Positions 18,967-30,024 of a stretch of 64,000 nucleotides of DNA are shown here, one piece after another. Positions within the stretch are counted from its first letter, which is position 1. Every line of letters starts with the position of its first letter. Source of the stretch: Xanthobacter agilis (GTDB taxonomy: Bacteria > Pseudomonadota > Alphaproteobacteria > Rhizobiales > Xanthobacteraceae); the NCBI RefSeq assembly GCF_021730435.1, contig NZ_JABWGX010000005.1, positions 62,001 to 126,000 on the forward strand, written 5' to 3'. Below the pieces are notes generated by a model. It had not been told where the DNA came from and did not search any database. It was given only the letters and a program-made list of their open reading frames with translations. Position numbers and translations under genes: made by a program.

Positions 18967-19963
18967 GGTGCTTCTCCGCGGTTTTCGAGAAGATGCGGGC
19001 GACCAGTCCGGACAGTCCGTTCGGCGCCAGCAGCACCATGACCGCGAGCAGGATGCCGAGCAGGATCTGATGGCCCACCGGGATCAGGCTCTTGGCGATC
19101 ACCTGGTCGAACAGATAGATCACCACCGCGCCGAAGATGGGCCCGAGCACGCTGCGATAGCCGCCGAACACCGCGGCGATGATGGGCATGACGCTCCAGA
19201 TGCCGGAGAAGGCATAGTCCGGCTCCAGAAAGCCGATGATGTGGGCGTTGAGCGCGCCGAACACGCCGGCGATGAAGGCCGAGAGGAACAGCATCCAGGA
19301 TTTCAGCAGGGTGGCGTTCACCCCCACCACACGGGTGGCGTCCTCGCTGTCGGAAATGGCGCGCAGCGCCGTGCCGATGTGGCTCTTGCGCAGCACCACA
19401 TAGACCAGCGCGAACAGCGCCACGCAGGCCAGCACCAGCACATAGGAGCCGGCCCGGTCGGCAAGGTTGATGCCGAACAGGGTGGGCAGCCCCGGATAGC
19501 GCTGCAAGCCCGCCGCGCCGCCGGTGAGCCAGTCGAGCTCGGTGGCGAGGATGCGGAAGATCTGCGCATAGGCCAGGATCGCCAGGGCGAAATACGGCCC
19601 TGACAGGCGCAGCGCCGGCAGCATGGCCAGCGAGGAGAGGGTGGCGATGACGCCGCCGAGGGGAATGGCCAGGAGCACCGGCACCCCGAGCTTCGCCGCC
19701 AGCAGCGCCGAGGCATAGGAGCCGACCCCGAAGAAGGCGGCATGGCCGAACGAGACCATGCCGCCGAGATTGCCCAGCAGCGCCCAGGAGAGCGCGAGGC
19801 CCGACAGGATCAGGGCCGAGATGAGGAGCCCCAGCAGATAGGGGCTGGCCCCGGCCGCCAGCGGCAGCAGCGCGAGCACGACGAGGCCGGCGCCGAGGGC
19901 CATGCCCCGGCCGCCGGAGCGGCGGATCGCGGCGGATACGGAGGTTGCGGACGTCACGGTCAT
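18953..19963 (-). CDS. livM: ABC importer permease LivM
   Basis: A 336-residue permease with about 8-9 membrane helices, with the family segments GNLGGMVSFGHAAFFGVGSY and SDSEDATRVVGVN near the cytoplasmic coupling loop. The ATG at 19963 is chosen because it gives the usual length and lies 11 bp after livH; the open frame continues upstream only by chance. With LivH it forms the translocation pore. Confidence 0.92.
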   Translation of the reverse strand: MTVTSATSVSAAIRRSGGRGMALGAGLVVLALLPLAAGASPYLLGLLISALILSGLALSWALLGNLGGMVSFGHAAFFGVGSYASALLAAKLGVPVLLAIPLGGVIATLSSLAMLPALRLSGPYFALAILAYAQIFRILATELDWLTGGAAGLQRYPGLPTLFGINLADRAGSYVLVLACVALFALVYVVLRKSHIGTALRAISDSEDATRVVGVNATLLKSWMLFLSAFIAGVFGALNAHIIGFLEPDYAFSGIWSVMPIIAAVFGGYRSVLGPIFGAVVIYLFDQVIAKSLIPVGHQILLGILLAVMVLLAPNGLSGLVARIFSKTAEKHHAGA

Positions 19964-19974
19964 GGTCTTGGCTT

Positions 19975-20847
19975 TCAGCCGCGCCGGGCGCGCGCGCCGA
20001 ACAGGCCGTTCGGCAGCAGGAACAGGACGAGCAGGAACAGCACCATGCCGGCGAGCTCCTGCAAGGCGGAGGAGGCGAGGGTCACGGTGAGCGCCTCGGT
20101 CACGCCGAGCAGCACCGCGCCCAGGAACACGCCGGGAATGGAGCCGACGCCGGCGAGCACGGTGATGATGAAGGCCTTGACCGTGAGCGCATGGCCGGTG
20201 GCCGGCTGCACCACGCTCATGGTGTAGAGCGCGACGCCGGCGAACGCGGCGAGCGCGCCCGCCACCAGGAATGACACGGTTTCGATGCGGGCGGGATTGA
20301 TGCCCATCAGCCGCGCCGCGTTGCGGTTGGACGACACCGCCCGGACCGCGCGCCCGTACCAGCTCGACTTCAGCCACCACCACAGCACGCCCATGAGCAC
20401 CACCGAGAGCACGAAGGCGATGATCTCGCCGCGCATGGCGAACACGTCGCCCAGCGACACCGCGTCCTGCAGGGCGGGCGAGGAGGTGGTGCGCATGTCG
20501 CTGGCGAAGATCAGCAGGATGGCGTTGGTCAGGATGATGCCGATGGCGAAGGTGAGGATCAGGGAATTGAGCTCGCGGTGGTCCTGGATCTTGTCCACCA
20601 GCAGGAACAGCGCCCAGCTCGCGGCCCCCACCACCACAAGGGCGAGCGGGATGGCGAAATAGGGGTCGAGCCCGGTACGCGATTCCACGAGATAGGCCAT
20701 GTAGGCGGCCAGCAGCACCAGCTCGCCATGGGCGAGGTTGATGATGCGCATGGCGCCGAAGGCGAGGGCGAGGCCAAGCGCCACCAGCGCATAGACACCG
20801 CCGATGAGCACGCCGGAAAACAGCGCCTGCAGAATGAGTTCGGTCAT
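19975..20847 (-). CDS. livH: ABC importer permease LivH
   Basis: A 290-residue inner-membrane permease with the LivH hallmarks GGVYALVALGLALAFGAMRI and INLAHGELVLLAAYMAY near the N-terminus and LAGVGSIPGVFLGAVLLG near the C-terminus. The ATG at 20847 is the natural start; an in-frame codon 7 residues upstream lacks support. It lies 87 bp downstream of livK, a slightly longer gap than elsewhere in the cluster. Confidence 0.92.
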   Translation of the reverse strand: MTELILQALFSGVLIGGVYALVALGLALAFGAMRIINLAHGELVLLAAYMAYLVESRTGLDPYFAIPLALVVVGAASWALFLLVDKIQDHRELNSLILTFAIGIILTNAILLIFASDMRTTSSPALQDAVSLGDVFAMRGEIIAFVLSVVLMGVLWWWLKSSWYGRAVRAVSSNRNAARLMGINPARIETVSFLVAGALAAFAGVALYTMSVVQPATGHALTVKAFIITVLAGVGSIPGVFLGAVLLGVTEALTVTLASSALQELAGMVLFLLVLFLLPNGLFGARARRG

Positions 20848-20934
20848 GTCGCCTCGACGGGGGAACATGGGGGGCCGGGAGGGTGGACCCGCGGGCGGGG
20901 CGGTGCGCCCGCGGGTGATCGCGTCAGCTCGGGC

Positions 20935-22131
20935 TCACCACGGCACGCCGGGGTAGACGATCTCGCCATTGGCGGCGGACTTCGGCGACACCAGGATGAT
21001 CTTGCCGTTGCGATGCTGGCCCATGGACAGCGAGAAGTTCGGATTGTCGCCGGTGGCGTCGAACTGGATGCGGCCGAGCAGGCTGTCGCGGTCGGTCTTG
21101 CGCATCTCGTCGGCGAGACCGCCCTTTTCCAAGGTGCCGTTGTCGGCGGCGCGGAAGAGAGCGTCGCACAGCACCATGGTCTCCACGAAGCTCAAGGTGG
21201 AGAGATATTCGATGTCCTTGTTGTACATCTGCTTGTAGGTGTCGGCGAAGGTCTTGCCCTCCGCGCTCTTCACCTCGACCGGGAACGGGAGGAAGGAGGT
21301 GCCGACCACGTTGTTCATGAGGTCGGGAAACTCGGTGTACATCTTCGGGGTGGCGAGCGACCAGGTGCCCACCAGCAGCTTCACATTGGGCTTCAAGACC
21401 TTGGCGGCGCGGATGATGCCCACATAGTCGTTCTCGTAGGCCGACATCATGATGATGTCCGGCTTGTCCTGCAGCTTGATCTTGTTGATGATCGGCTTGA
21501 AATCGGTGATGGCGGGGTCGAACTTGTGCACCGTCACCTTGATGCCCTTGGCGGCGAGGTCCTTTTCCAGGCCTTCGGCGAGCAGGGCGGGGGCCTCCTT
21601 GGTGGAGGCGATGATGGAGACCTTTTCCGGCTTCAGGTCGCCGATGAGGGTGGCGATGCCGCGCTGATAGCCGGCGTTGTTGTTGATGCGGAAGAAGGTC
21701 TTTAGGCCCCGCTTCGTCAGTTCGTCGGAGACCGCGCCGGCGGTGATGTAAACCTTGCCGAGCTTGTCGGAGGCGTCCGAGGCCGGGCCGATGATGTTCG
21801 AGCCATAGCCGCCGATGATGGCCACCGAACCGTCGGACGCCAGCTTTTCAACCGCGGAGACGGCCTTCGCGGGCGTGCTTTCATCGTCGATCAGGTCGAT
21901 CTTGACCTGATATTTCGGCGCGGCGGCGTTGCACAGCTTCACGGCCACCTGCATGCCTTCGTTGAAGGCCTGGCCGGAGCGGGCCAGCGAGCCGGTGAGC
22001 GGCATGTGGGCGCCGATGGTGAAGGTCTTCGGCTCGGTCTTGGATGCATCCTGCGCCGTGGCGCCGGTGACCCCGGCCATGAGGGCGAGGGCGAGGGTCG
22101 CGGACGCGATCGCCGATGTCTTGCGGACCAT
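20935..22131 (-). CDS. livK: ABC importer periplasmic binding protein LivK-like
   Basis: A 398-residue type I periplasmic binding protein with a signal peptide (residues 1-25, ending GATAQ) and a mature part opening FTIGAHMPLTGSLARSG, typical of the LivK/HAAT family. The ATG at 22131 has an excellent GGGAGGAAACTT ribosome-binding site. It is the first gene of the leftward cluster and is read divergently from pimF. Liv-type binding proteins near pim genes of Rhodopseudomonas are thought to bind dicarboxylic or aromatic acids; I infer the same class here. Ligand residues cannot be assigned by eye. Confidence 0.9.
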   Translation of the reverse strand: MVRKTSAIASATLALALMAGVTGATAQDASKTEPKTFTIGAHMPLTGSLARSGQAFNEGMQVAVKLCNAAAPKYQVKIDLIDDESTPAKAVSAVEKLASDGSVAIIGGYGSNIIGPASDASDKLGKVYITAGAVSDELTKRGLKTFFRINNNAGYQRGIATLIGDLKPEKVSIIASTKEAPALLAEGLEKDLAAKGIKVTVHKFDPAITDFKPIINKIKLQDKPDIIMMSAYENDYVGIIRAAKVLKPNVKLLVGTWSLATPKMYTEFPDLMNNVVGTSFLPFPVEVKSAEGKTFADTYKQMYNKDIEYLSTLSFVETMVLCDALFRAADNGTLEKGGLADEMRKTDRDSLLGRIQFDATGDNPNFSLSMGQHRNGKIILVSPKSAANGEIVYPGVPW

Positions 22132-22161
22132 AAGTTTCCTCCCAGAGCGTGTCCGACGCCT

Positions 22162-22202
22162 GGACATTTTTCCAATCGAGCGCTCGTTCGGATAAAATGT
22201 CC
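22162..22202. promoter_or_regulatory. Nested 41-bp palindrome upstream of livK
   Basis: Outer arms GGACATTTT/AAAATGTCC (22162-22170 with 22194-22202) enclose the 10-bp palindrome CGAGCGCTCG (22177-22186), sharing nearly the same centre. It starts 31 bp upstream of the livK start codon, so it could be an operator of TetR-like form or a hairpin in the livK leader RNA. Confidence 0.6.
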
Positions 22203-22560
22203 TTCATTCAGGTGGGGACGGAGGCGCGGCCGGGGGCGGCCCGGCGGATGCGATTCCGGCTCCCGCGATTCGACCGGCAAGGGAAGGGCGCGCTCAGTCC
22301 TGGCGTTCCTGGCAGCGCAAGCCCATGGGCCCGGCTGCGTCGCTTCTCCCCGCTGCGCGGTTGTTCCGCGTTCTGACCCCGGTGGGCGGCGGCGCGCCAC
22401 AGGGCCATCGATCAATGCCATGCGCTCGCCCGTCGTGTCAATTTATGCAGACAACAATTCCGCATATCAGAACGACAATGAGTGAAAGGTATTATGTGGC
22501 CGTATTGTGGGCTGCGTGAGGCTTGACAGAATGCGATCTCCGGGGCACCTCTTCTAAAAA

Positions 22561-22587
22561 TGCAGATTTATATTCTGCAATGCAGAA
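22561..22587. promoter_or_regulatory. Candidate IclR operator before pimF
   Basis: The perfect 15-bp palindrome TTCTGCAATGCAGAA (22573-22587) is preceded by a third half-site TGCAGA (22561-22566), giving alternating TGCAGA/TCTGCA/TGCAGA. It ends 14 bp before the pimF start codon, directly abutting the ribosome-binding site. Size and symmetry fit IclR-family sites, and an IclR gene is in the locus. A degenerate copy (11 of 15 positions) is at 22458-22472. Confidence 0.6.
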
Positions 22588-22601
22588 CCGTAGGAGGATC
22601 C

Positions 22602-24685
<2,084 letters not shown>

Positions 24686-24686
<1 letters not shown>

Positions 24687-26413
24687 TGGCGCCGGACCAC
24701 GTCGTCGCGCCCGGAAACGCCCCCTGGCAAACGCAGTTTCCGGACGCGTGCGATTGGAGCGCGCCGCTGGAGATCACCACTTTGCCGGAGCTGCTGTCGG
24801 CCGGCGTCGCGGCGCGGGGCGCCGGGGCGGCGCTCGATTTTCGCGGCACCCAGCTCAGCTATGGCGAGCTGGCGCGGGACGTGGAGCGGCTCGCCAGCGG
24901 GCTGTCCCAAGCCGGAGTCGGGGGCGGGGACAATGTGGCGCTGCTGCTGCCCAACACGCCCTATCATCCTTTGGCCTTCTTCGCGCTGACGCGGCTTGCC
25001 GCGCGGGTGGTGCACATCAGCGCCCTCGATGCCCGGCGCGAGATCGTCCACAAGCTGAAGGTGACCGGCGCGCGACGGCTCGTCACCACCAACCTGCCGG
25101 GCTTCCTGCCGCGCGCGCTGGAGATGCTCGACGATGGCGTGGTGGACGAGGTGCTGGTGGGCGACGACGCCCGCTGGGGGGCGGGCGAGGCTGTGGGATT
25201 GCCGGTTCCCGAACGCGCGGGGGTGCGTGATCTGGCTTCGCTGTTCAGCGACCAGCCCCTGAGTGCGCCGCTGCCTGGCGTCGATGATATCGCGGTGCTC
25301 CAGTTCACCGGCGGCACCACGGGCCTGCCCAAGGCGGCGATGCTGAGCCATGGCAATCTCACCGCGGCGGTGAGCATGTATCGGCTGTGGCGCGATGGCG
25401 GACGGCCGCTGGTGGCGGGCACCGAAAAGGTGGTGGCGGTGCTGCCGCTGTTCCACATCTATGCGCTCACCACCGTGCTGCTGCGCCATCTGCGCGATGG
25501 CAACACCGTGCTGCTGCGCCAGCGCTTCGACGTGGAAACGCTGATCCACGACGTGTCGGAATTGAAGGCCAGCGCCTTTTCCGGTGTGCCCACCATGTGG
25601 GTGGCGCTGCTGAACCGGCCGGGCGTGGAGGGCGTGGATTTTTCCTCGCTCAAATCGTGCGTGTCGGGCGGGGCGCCGCTGCCGTTCGAGGTGCAGGCCA
25701 AGATCGAGACCCTCATCGGCACCCAGCTCAACAATGGCTGGGGCATGACGGAGACCGGGCCGGCGGGATCGCGCGTGCCATGGGAGGTGGCGCGGCGGCC
25801 GGGGCTCATCGGCATTCCGCTGCCGGGCCTTGCCATGCGCATCGTGGCCATGGACGAGCCGGGCCGTGTCCTGCCGCCGGGCGAGGTGGGCGAGATCGCC
25901 ATCCGCGGACCCAACGTGTTCAAGGGCTATCTGAATGACGAAGCGGGCACCGCGGGCGCCTTCCATGACGGGTGGTTCCTCACCGGCGACATGGGGCGCA
26001 TGGACGCGCGCGGCCTGTTCGAGATCGTCGATCGCCGCAAGAACATGATCATCTCGTCCGGCTTCAATGTCTATCCGGCGGCGGTGGAGAACGCGATCTA
26101 CGAGCATCCGGCGGTGGAAGAGGTCATCGTCATCGGCGTGAGCGATGCCTATCGAGGCCAGTCGGCCAAGGCCTATGTGAAGCTGAAGGCGGGTGCCGAG
26201 CCTTTCACCCTCGATGTGCTGACGCACTTCCTGGCCGATCGGCTGGGCCGCCACGAGATGCCCCGCGCCTTGGAATTCCGCGAGGCGCTGCCGCGCAGCC
26301 CGGTGGGCAAGCTCCTGCCCAAGGTGCTCATGGCCGAGGTCGCCGAGGTGGAAGCCGCCGCCGAGGCGGCCATGCGCGCGGGCGAGGCCGGCGCGGCGAA
26401 CGAAACACACTGA
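24686..26413 (+). CDS. pimA: Acyl-CoA ligase (AMP-forming), PimA-like
   Basis: A 575-residue ANL-superfamily ligase. The P-loop is FTGGTTGLPKAAMLSHGN, the A5 motif GWGMTETGPAG, the hinge region GLFEIVDRRKNMIISSGFN, and the catalytic Lys lies in SPVGKLLPK near the C-terminus. It activates a carboxylic acid with ATP and CoA. It is coupled to pimF by TGATG overlap and lies 21 bp before the thiolase. From position in the operon I infer pimelate or another medium-chain (di)carboxylate as substrate. Fatty acids are the usual default for this subfamily. Confidence 0.87.
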
Positions 26414-26434
26414 AAATCACACGAGGAAGCGTTC

Positions 26435-27622
26435 ATGGTCGAAGCCGTCATCGTTTCCACCGCGCGCACGCCCATCGGCAAGGCGCAGCGCGGTGCGCTC
26501 AACATCACCAAGGGGGCGGACATGGCCGCCCACGCCATCCGCCACGCGCTCGCTCGCGGCAAGGTGGAGCCGGGCGAGGTGGAAGAAGTTGTCATGGGCT
26601 GCGGCTATCCGGAAGGGGCCACGGGGGGCAATGTCGCCCGTCATGGGGCCCTGGTGGCCGGCATTCCGGTGACCGCCACCGGCGTCACCGTCAGCCGCTT
26701 CTGCGCCTCCGGCCTGGAGGCCATCGCCCATGCCGCCAAGAGGATCGCCATGGACGGGGTTCCGGTGGCGGTGGCCGGCGGGGTGGAGTCCATCTCCTTG
26801 GTGCAGCCGGTCAATCGCGAACTGTTCCGCAACGACTGGCTGATGGCCCATAAGCCCGACATCTATGTGACCATGATCGAAACCGGCGACAACGTCGCCC
26901 GGCGCTATGGCATCACCCGCGCGGCGCAGGATGCCTTTTCCTTCGCCAGCCAGCAGCGCACCGCGGCGGCGCAGGCGGCGGGCCTGTTCGACGACGAGAT
27001 CGTACCGATCACGGTTGAAAAGGCGGTGACCGACAAGAACACCGGCGAGACCCGGCGCGAGAGCGTCACCCTGGCCCGGGACGAGGGCAACCGGGCCGAG
27101 ACCACGCTGGAGGGACTCGCCCAGCTGAAGCCGGTGCGGGGAGACGATCAGTTCGTCACCGCCGGCAACGCCAGCCAGCTTTCCGATGGCGCCTCCGCGA
27201 CCGTGCTCATGTCCTCCACCGAGGCGGCGCGGCGGGGCGCCGAGGTGCTCGGCATCTTCCGCGGCTATGCCACGGCGGGCTGCGCGCCCGACGAAATGGG
27301 CATCGGCCCCGTGTTCGCGGTGCCGCGCCTTCTGGAGCGGCAGGGGCTCAAGGTGTCCGACATCGGCCTGTGGGAGCTGAATGAGGCGTTTGCCTCCCAG
27401 TCCGTCTATTGCCGCGACACTCTCGGCATTGATCCGGAGATCTGCAACGTCAATGGCGGCGCCATCTCGGTCGGCCATCCGTTCGGCATGAGCGGGGCGC
27501 GCCTGGTGGGCCATGCGGTGTTGGAGGGGCGCCGGCGCGGCGTCCGTTATGCGGTCGTCACCATGTGCATCGCCGGCGGCATGGGCGCGGCGGGCCTCAT
27601 TGAAATCCATCCGGGAGCCTGA
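26435..27622 (+). CDS. pimB: Acetyl-CoA C-acyltransferase (thiolase), PimB-like
   Basis: A 395-residue thiolase. The acyl-accepting Cys is in SRFCASGLEAIAHAAK (around residue 90), the His of GGAISVGHPFGMSGARL and the second Cys of MCIAGGMGAAGL complete the active site. It cleaves 3-oxoacyl-CoA with CoA to acetyl-CoA and a chain shortened by two carbons. A GAGGAAG ribosome-binding site precedes the ATG. Third gene of the pimFABCD-like operon. Confidence 0.9.
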   Translation: MVEAVIVSTARTPIGKAQRGALNITKGADMAAHAIRHALARGKVEPGEVEEVVMGCGYPEGATGGNVARHGALVAGIPVTATGVTVSRFCASGLEAIAHAAKRIAMDGVPVAVAGGVESISLVQPVNRELFRNDWLMAHKPDIYVTMIETGDNVARRYGITRAAQDAFSFASQQRTAAAQAAGLFDDEIVPITVEKAVTDKNTGETRRESVTLARDEGNRAETTLEGLAQLKPVRGDDQFVTAGNASQLSDGASATVLMSSTEAARRGAEVLGIFRGYATAGCAPDEMGIGPVFAVPRLLERQGLKVSDIGLWELNEAFASQSVYCRDTLGIDPEICNVNGGAISVGHPFGMSGARLVGHAVLEGRRRGVRYAVVTMCIAGGMGAAGLIEIHPGA

Positions 27623-27625
27623 GCC

Positions 27626-28822
27626 ATGGACCTGCGCTTCACGCCACAAGAAATCGCCTTCCGCGAGGAGGTGCGCAGCTTCTTCCGCGACGAGATCCCG
27701 GTCGAGATCCGCGCCAAGGTCTCCGAGGGCCGCAAGCTGGCGCGGGAGGATTATGTGACCTCCCAGCGGATCCTGAATGACAAGGGCTGGGCGGTGCCCC
27801 ATTGGCCGGTGGAGCACGGTGGCCAGCCCTGGAGCGCGGTCCAGCGCTACATCTTCATGGAGGAATTGATGCAGGCGGCGGTACCGCTGCCCCTGCAGTT
27901 CAACTGCCACATGGTGGGCCCGGTGATCGCGACCTTCGGCACAAAGGCGCAGAAGCAGCGTTTCCTGCCGCGCATCAAGAGCCTGGAAGACTGGTGGTGC
28001 CAGGGCTTCTCCGAGCCCGGCGCCGGCTCCGACCTCGCCTCGCTGAAGACCCGCGCGGTGCGGGACGGCGACCATTATATCATCGACGGGCAGAAGACCT
28101 GGACCACGCTCGGTCAATATGCCGACTGGATGTTCTGCCTCGCCCGCACCGATCCCGCCGCCAAGAAGCAGCAGGGCATCTCCTTCATCCTCATCGACAT
28201 GAAGAGCCCCGGCGTCACGGTGCGGCCCATCATCACCATCGACGGCCGGCACGAGGTGAACGAGGTGTTCCTCGATAGCGTGCGGGTGCCGGTGGAGAAC
28301 CTGGTGGGCGAGGAAAACAAGGGCTGGGACTATGCCAAGTTCCTGCTGGCCAACGAGCGCACCGGCATCGCCCGGATCGGCATGTCGAAGGAGCGCATCG
28401 CCCGCATCAAGCGCCTCGCGCAGGTGACGCCGGCCGGCGCCGGCACCATGTGGGACGACATGGACTTCCGCTCCCGCCTTGCCGGCGTCGAGATCGAGCT
28501 GAAAGCGCTGGAGATCACGCAGATGCGGGTGGTGGCGGCGCAGGCGACGCGCGATCCCACCAAGCCCGATCCGGCCTCGTCGATCCTGAAGATCAAGGGC
28601 TCGGAACTCCAGCAGGCCACCACCGAACTGCTCCTGGAGCTGGCGGGTCCGCAGGCGTTGCCGGCGGAGCGGCCCGATGCCGGGCATAATGACGCCGAGG
28701 CCCTGTTCGCCTGGGCGGACGCGGCCGCGCCCGTCTATTTCAACCACCGCAAGGTGTCGATCTACGGCGGGTCCAACGAGATCCAGCACAATGTGGTCGC
28801 CAAGGCGATCCTGGGCCTGTGA
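27626..28822 (+). CDS. pimC: Acyl-CoA dehydrogenase, large subunit, PimC-like
   Basis: A 398-residue FAD-dependent acyl-CoA dehydrogenase with WWCQGFSEPGAGSDLASLKT (flavin/substrate loop) and the C-terminal YGGSNEIQHNVVAKAILGL. It starts 3 bp after the thiolase stop. In R. palustris PimC and PimD form a two-subunit pimeloyl-CoA dehydrogenase; the pair of adjacent, dissimilar dehydrogenase genes here supports the same. It makes the trans-2-enoyl-CoA, passing electrons to electron-transfer flavoprotein, which is not encoded in this window. Confidence 0.88.
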   Translation: MDLRFTPQEIAFREEVRSFFRDEIPVEIRAKVSEGRKLAREDYVTSQRILNDKGWAVPHWPVEHGGQPWSAVQRYIFMEELMQAAVPLPLQFNCHMVGPVIATFGTKAQKQRFLPRIKSLEDWWCQGFSEPGAGSDLASLKTRAVRDGDHYIIDGQKTWTTLGQYADWMFCLARTDPAAKKQQGISFILIDMKSPGVTVRPIITIDGRHEVNEVFLDSVRVPVENLVGEENKGWDYAKFLLANERTGIARIGMSKERIARIKRLAQVTPAGAGTMWDDMDFRSRLAGVEIELKALEITQMRVVAAQATRDPTKPDPASSILKIKGSELQQATTELLLELAGPQALPAERPDAGHNDAEALFAWADAAAPVYFNHRKVSIYGGSNEIQHNVVAKAILGL

Positions 28823-28832
28823 GGAGGGACGC

Positions 28833-29987
28833 ATGGATTTCGATCTGACGGACGAACAGTCCCTGTTGAAGGACACGGCCCAGCGCTGGGCCGCCGACAC
28901 CTATTCCAGCATTGAGCATCTCGCCTCGGCCCGCGCCGCGCCCTTGGGCTTTGCGGAAGCAAAATGGGCAGAGCTGGCGGATCTGGGCCTCCTGGGGCTG
29001 CCGTTCGCGGAAGGCGATGGCGGCTTCGGTGGCGGGCCGGTGGAGACACTGGTGGTGATGGAGGCCCTGGGCCGGGCGCTGGCGCCCGAACCCTACCTTG
29101 CGAGCGTCATCCTAGGGGGCGGCGCGGTGCGCCTTGCCGGCTCGCAGGCCCAGCGCGCGGCAGTGCTGCCGGGCCTCATCGACGGCACGGCACGGCTGGC
29201 CTTCGCCCATTCGGAGCTTCAGGCACGCTATGACCTCAATGACGTGGCCACCACCGCCCGCGCGGTGGAGGGCGGCTTCCGCCTCGATGGCCGCAAGAGC
29301 GTGGTGCTGAACGCCGACGCGGCGAAGATCCTCGTCGTCAGCGCCCGCACCTGCGGGGAACGGCGCGACGGGGCGGGCATCACCTTGTTCCTGGTCCCGG
29401 CCGACGCGGCGGGCGTGAGCCTCTCGGCCTATCCCACCCAGGACGGTGGTCGCGCGGCCGATGTGATCTTCTCCGACGTGCTGGTGCCGGCGGATGCGGT
29501 GCTGGGCGCGGTGGGCGGCGGCCTTGCGGTGGTGGAGCGCGTGGTGGAAGGCGCCATCGCGGCCCTGTGCGCCGAGGCGGTGGGCCTCATGGAGGCACTC
29601 AACACGCTGACGGTGGACTATCTGAAGACCCGCAAGCAGTTCGGGGTGTCCATCGGCTCGTTCCAGGCGCTCCAGCACAAGGCGGTGGACATGTTCGTGG
29701 CGTTGGAGCAGGCGCGCTCCATGGCCCTCTACGCCGCCATGATGGTGGAGGCGGAGGACGCGGACGAGCGGCGCGTCGCTTTGTCCGCCGCCAAGGTGCA
29801 GATCAACCGCTCGGCGCGCTTTGTGGGGCAGACGGCGGTTCAGCTCCACGGCGGCATCGGCATGACCATGGAATATATCGGCGCCCACCATTTCCGGCGC
29901 CTCGCCATGATCGAGGTGATGTTCGGCGACACGTCCTTCCACCAGCGCCGGGTGACGGCAGAGGGGGGGCTCATTTCCGCCGCATGA
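28833..29987 (+). CDS. pimD: Acyl-CoA dehydrogenase, small subunit, PimD-like
   Basis: A 384-residue member of the acyl-CoA dehydrogenase family, more divergent than its neighbour; recognisable parts are SLLKDTAQRWAADTY at the N-terminus, GVSIGSFQALQHKAVDM and QTAVQLHGGIGMTMEYIGAH at the C-terminus. Position 10 bp after pimC and divergence from it suggest the second subunit of one heteromeric enzyme. Last gene of the rightward operon; it converges on a ligase gene across a hairpin. Confidence 0.87.
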   Translation: MDFDLTDEQSLLKDTAQRWAADTYSSIEHLASARAAPLGFAEAKWAELADLGLLGLPFAEGDGGFGGGPVETLVVMEALGRALAPEPYLASVILGGGAVRLAGSQAQRAAVLPGLIDGTARLAFAHSELQARYDLNDVATTARAVEGGFRLDGRKSVVLNADAAKILVVSARTCGERRDGAGITLFLVPADAAGVSLSAYPTQDGGRAADVIFSDVLVPADAVLGAVGGGLAVVERVVEGAIAALCAEAVGLMEALNTLTVDYLKTRKQFGVSIGSFQALQHKAVDMFVALEQARSMALYAAMMVEAEDADERRVALSAAKVQINRSARFVGQTAVQLHGGIGMTMEYIGAHHFRRLAMIEVMFGDTSFHQRRVTAEGGLISAA

Positions 29988-29994
29988 GGCGCGA

Positions 29995-30018
29995 GCCCGT
30001 CGCCGAAGGGCGGCGGGC
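29995..30018. terminator. Hairpin between convergent pimD and ligase genes
   Basis: A 10-bp stem GCCCGTCGCC/GGCGGCGGGC (29995-30004 with 30009-30018, one G-T pair) fills most of the 37-bp gap. No T-tract; it may serve as terminator for both directions. Confidence 0.45.
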
Positions 30019-30024
30019 CTGCCG

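Larger units (their letters stand above)
22132..22601. promoter_or_regulatory. livK-pimF divergent promoter region with palindromes
   Basis: A 470-bp region between divergently read livK and pimF, without a credible gene. It contains three notable elements: a nested palindrome at 22162-22202 next to livK, an imperfect palindrome at 22458-22472, and a perfect palindrome with an extra half-site at 22561-22587 next to pimF. A TTGACA at 22523-22528 lacks a good -10 at normal spacing. The TAGGAGG at 22591-22597 serves pimF. Confidence 0.75.

Noticed and set aside
22523-22546. TTGACA as a sigma-70 promoter for pimF
   Set aside because: No acceptable -10 hexamer occurs at 16-18 bp spacing, so it is mentioned only as a weak hint.
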